DNA from: Halopseudomonas sabulinigri
GTDB lineage: Bacteria; Pseudomonadota; Gammaproteobacteria; Pseudomonadales; Pseudomonadaceae
Direction of reading: 5' to 3'
NCBI RefSeq assembly: GCF_900105255.1
Contig: NZ_LT629763.1
Location: 992,001 to 1,056,000, forward strand
Length of the DNA stretch: 64,000 bases
This document shows, one piece after another, positions 62,805-64,000 of this stretch (positions are counted from its first letter, which is position 1; each line of letters starts with the position of its first letter). The translations under genes and the position numbers were made by a program. Under the pieces are notes generated by a model. The model did no database searches, was not told the origin of the DNA, and was given only the letters and a program-made list of their open reading frames with translations.

Positions 62805-63707
62805 TCAGGCCTCGACCTCGACTTGCACATCCTGGCGCGCTTCCAGATTTTCAATCACAAAGTCGATGAAGGCCTTGACCTTCATTGCCTGAAAGCGCCG
62901 CGACGGATAGAGCGCGTATAGCTCGCTGGATGGCAGGGTAACGTCTTCCAGCACCCGCACCAGCGTGCCCTCGGCGACGCAGGGCTCGGCAATAAAGGCC
63001 GGCACATTGATGATACCCGCGCTGGCCAGCGCTGCTTCACGGGCGAAGGTAATGTTGTTGACCACCAGCACCGGGTTGATCGGCACGCTCATGTGCGGCT
63101 GCAGGAAGTGCCACTTGCGGCTGCCATCGACCAGGGCATGAATGCAGCGGTGCTGGCTGAGCTCTTCCGCCAGTTTGGGCATGCCGTATTTGGCGATGTA
63201 GCCCGGACTGGCATAAAGCTGCCGCGGGCTGGACATCAACGGCCGCGCCACCAGGCTGGAATCCTGCGGGCGTCCAAGGTGCACGACAATATCAACGCCC
63301 TCTTCCACCGGGTCAACCGTGCGGGTGGTCAGTTCCACTTCAACCTGAATGGCCGGGTAACGGCGCATGAACTCGCCCACCACGCCGCCCAGAAACAGTT
63401 GGCCAAACTCGATTGGCGAGCTGACGCGCAGCAGGCCCGTGGGCTCGCGCTGCAACTGCATGATCGCCTGCTCGGCTTCGGCAAACTCCTGCATGATCTG
63501 CCGACAGCGCTCGTAATACGCCTGCCCTACTTCAGTCAGGCGCAGCTTGCGGGTGGTGCGATTGAGCAAGCGCACCCCCAGCCGCTCCTCCAGTTGGGCG
63601 ATGCGTCGGCTCACCGTCGACTTCTGCATGTTCAGGGTCGCTGCCGCACTGGTAAAGCTGTGACACTCCACGACTCGGGTAAAAATCAGCGCGTCATCCA
63701 ATCCCAT
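62805..63707 (-). CDS. LysR-family regulator next to an EmrA-type gene
   Basis: 300 residues. The winged helix is VVECHSFTSAAATLNMQKSTVSRRIAQLEERLGVRLLNRTTR (about 12-53), and the C-terminal substrate-binding domain has DIVVHLGRPQDSSLVARPL. This pattern is the CrgA/AaeR-like LysR branch. It is divergent from the membrane-fusion gene at 63812, which it probably regulates. From memory it corresponds to PA3135. Confidence 0.88.
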   Translation of the reverse strand: MGLDDALIFTRVVECHSFTSAAATLNMQKSTVSRRIAQLEERLGVRLLNRTTRKLRLTEVGQAYYERCRQIMQEFAEAEQAIMQLQREPTGLLRVSSPIEFGQLFLGGVVGEFMRRYPAIQVEVELTTRTVDPVEEGVDIVVHLGRPQDSSLVARPLMSSPRQLYASPGYIAKYGMPKLAEELSQHRCIHALVDGSRKWHFLQPHMSVPINPVLVVNNITFAREAALASAGIINVPAFIAEPCVAEGTLVRVLEDVTLPSSELYALYPSRRFQAMKVKAFIDFVIENLEARQDVQVEVEA

Positions 63708-63811
63708 CGATTACTGTTCCCGTATTGCAACAAAGTTTCCAGATTCTAGCGCCTCTGGCGCCGAGCGGAACAGTGTTAGAGTGCGTCGGATAATAAAAAT
63801 TGGGGAAGTTC

Positions 63812-64000
63812 ATGTCTGCCCGCGTTCGCGTACGTCTGTTTGCCTTCTTACTGCTTTGCGCCCTGATTGGAGCCGCTGCCGCAGCACATTGGTGGCTTGT
63901 TGGCCGTCATTACGAAGAAACGGACAACGCCTACGTGCAGGGCGACATCACCCTGATTTCCAGCCAGCTGGCCGCGCAGGTGACCGAGGTGCTGGTGGAT
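63812..64000 (+). CDS. HlyD/EmrA-type membrane-fusion protein, N-terminal part (runs off the window)
   Basis: 63 codons in the window. One membrane helix (about 8-29, LFAFLLLCALIGAAAAAHWWLV) is followed by YEETDNAYVQGDITLISSQLAAQVTEVLVD, the standard start of EmrA/HlyD periplasmic adaptors. Such proteins link an inner-membrane exporter to an outer-membrane channel. The ATG has GGGGAAG upstream. The rest, and probably an EmrB partner, lie past the window end. Confidence 0.85.
   Translation, partial: MSARVRVRLFAFLLLCALIGAAAAAHWWLVGRHYEETDNAYVQGDITLISSQLAAQVTEVLVD

Overview
The window looks like the chromosome of a pseudomonad-type gammaproteobacterium (Pseudomonas or Halopseudomonas-like), moderately GC-rich with dense, often overlapping genes. 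The gene order supports this. folD, tRNA-Arg/His/Leu, tig and clpP sit together on the left. The block from tal to htpX (about 20.6-43.4 kb) follows, from memory, the order of Pseudomonas aeruginosa PA2796-PA2830. On the right, gltX follows tRNA-Ala/Glu/Ala and a LysR/EmrA pair. No database search was possible, so all names rest on reading the proteins.

Layout. 0-6.3 kb: clpP start, trigger factor, an EAL-domain gene broken by a complete IS3-family element, three tRNAs, folD and an atypical SDR. 6.5-13.7 kb: the methylcitrate operon gntR-prpB-prpC-acnD, then prpF beyond a palindromic element, with three copies of one operator palindrome around the regulator start. 13.8-17.7 kb: an inactive-transglutaminase/7TM protein, an ATP-grasp ligase and pabB. 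17.9-31.3 kb: MFS transporters, an outer-membrane protein, dusA, tal, the rssB/rssC switch, a PilZ protein, mlaA, a thioesterase, a degenerate HAD protein, queF and an ABC-2 exporter. 31.5-43.4 kb: fadE, a tRNA-Glu/Gly cluster with two decayed tRNA-Gly copies, a GST, a SagS-like hybrid kinase, glutathione peroxidase, alaA and htpX. 43.5-47.6 kb: divergent ilvY/ilvC (long, class II type) and modF.

47.7-53.5 kb is the accessory part. It ends in an AT-richer run of minus-strand genes separated by recognisable integron attC sites with no integrase in view, i.e. an integrase-less cassette array. Three attC sites (49.83-49.91, 50.61-50.66 and 52.14-52.20 kb) each follow a gene in the cassette orientation. 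A 166-bp MITE-like element sits exactly in the GTT crossover triplet of one of them. The cassettes encode a Sll1717-like P-loop ATPase, a membrane-anchored coiled-coil protein and two small membrane proteins. The first two are plausible phage-defence candidates, but this is inference.

53.5-64 kb returns to core genes: an ATP-NAD kinase family protein, pdxB, phaG, epmC, a MATE pump, a DUF3080 lipoprotein, tRNA-Ala/Glu/Ala, gltX, a LysR regulator and the start of an EmrA/HlyD-type gene cut by the window end. Three tRNA operons have near-consensus sigma-70 promoters with 17-bp spacers, and htpX has a heat-shock-type promoter match.
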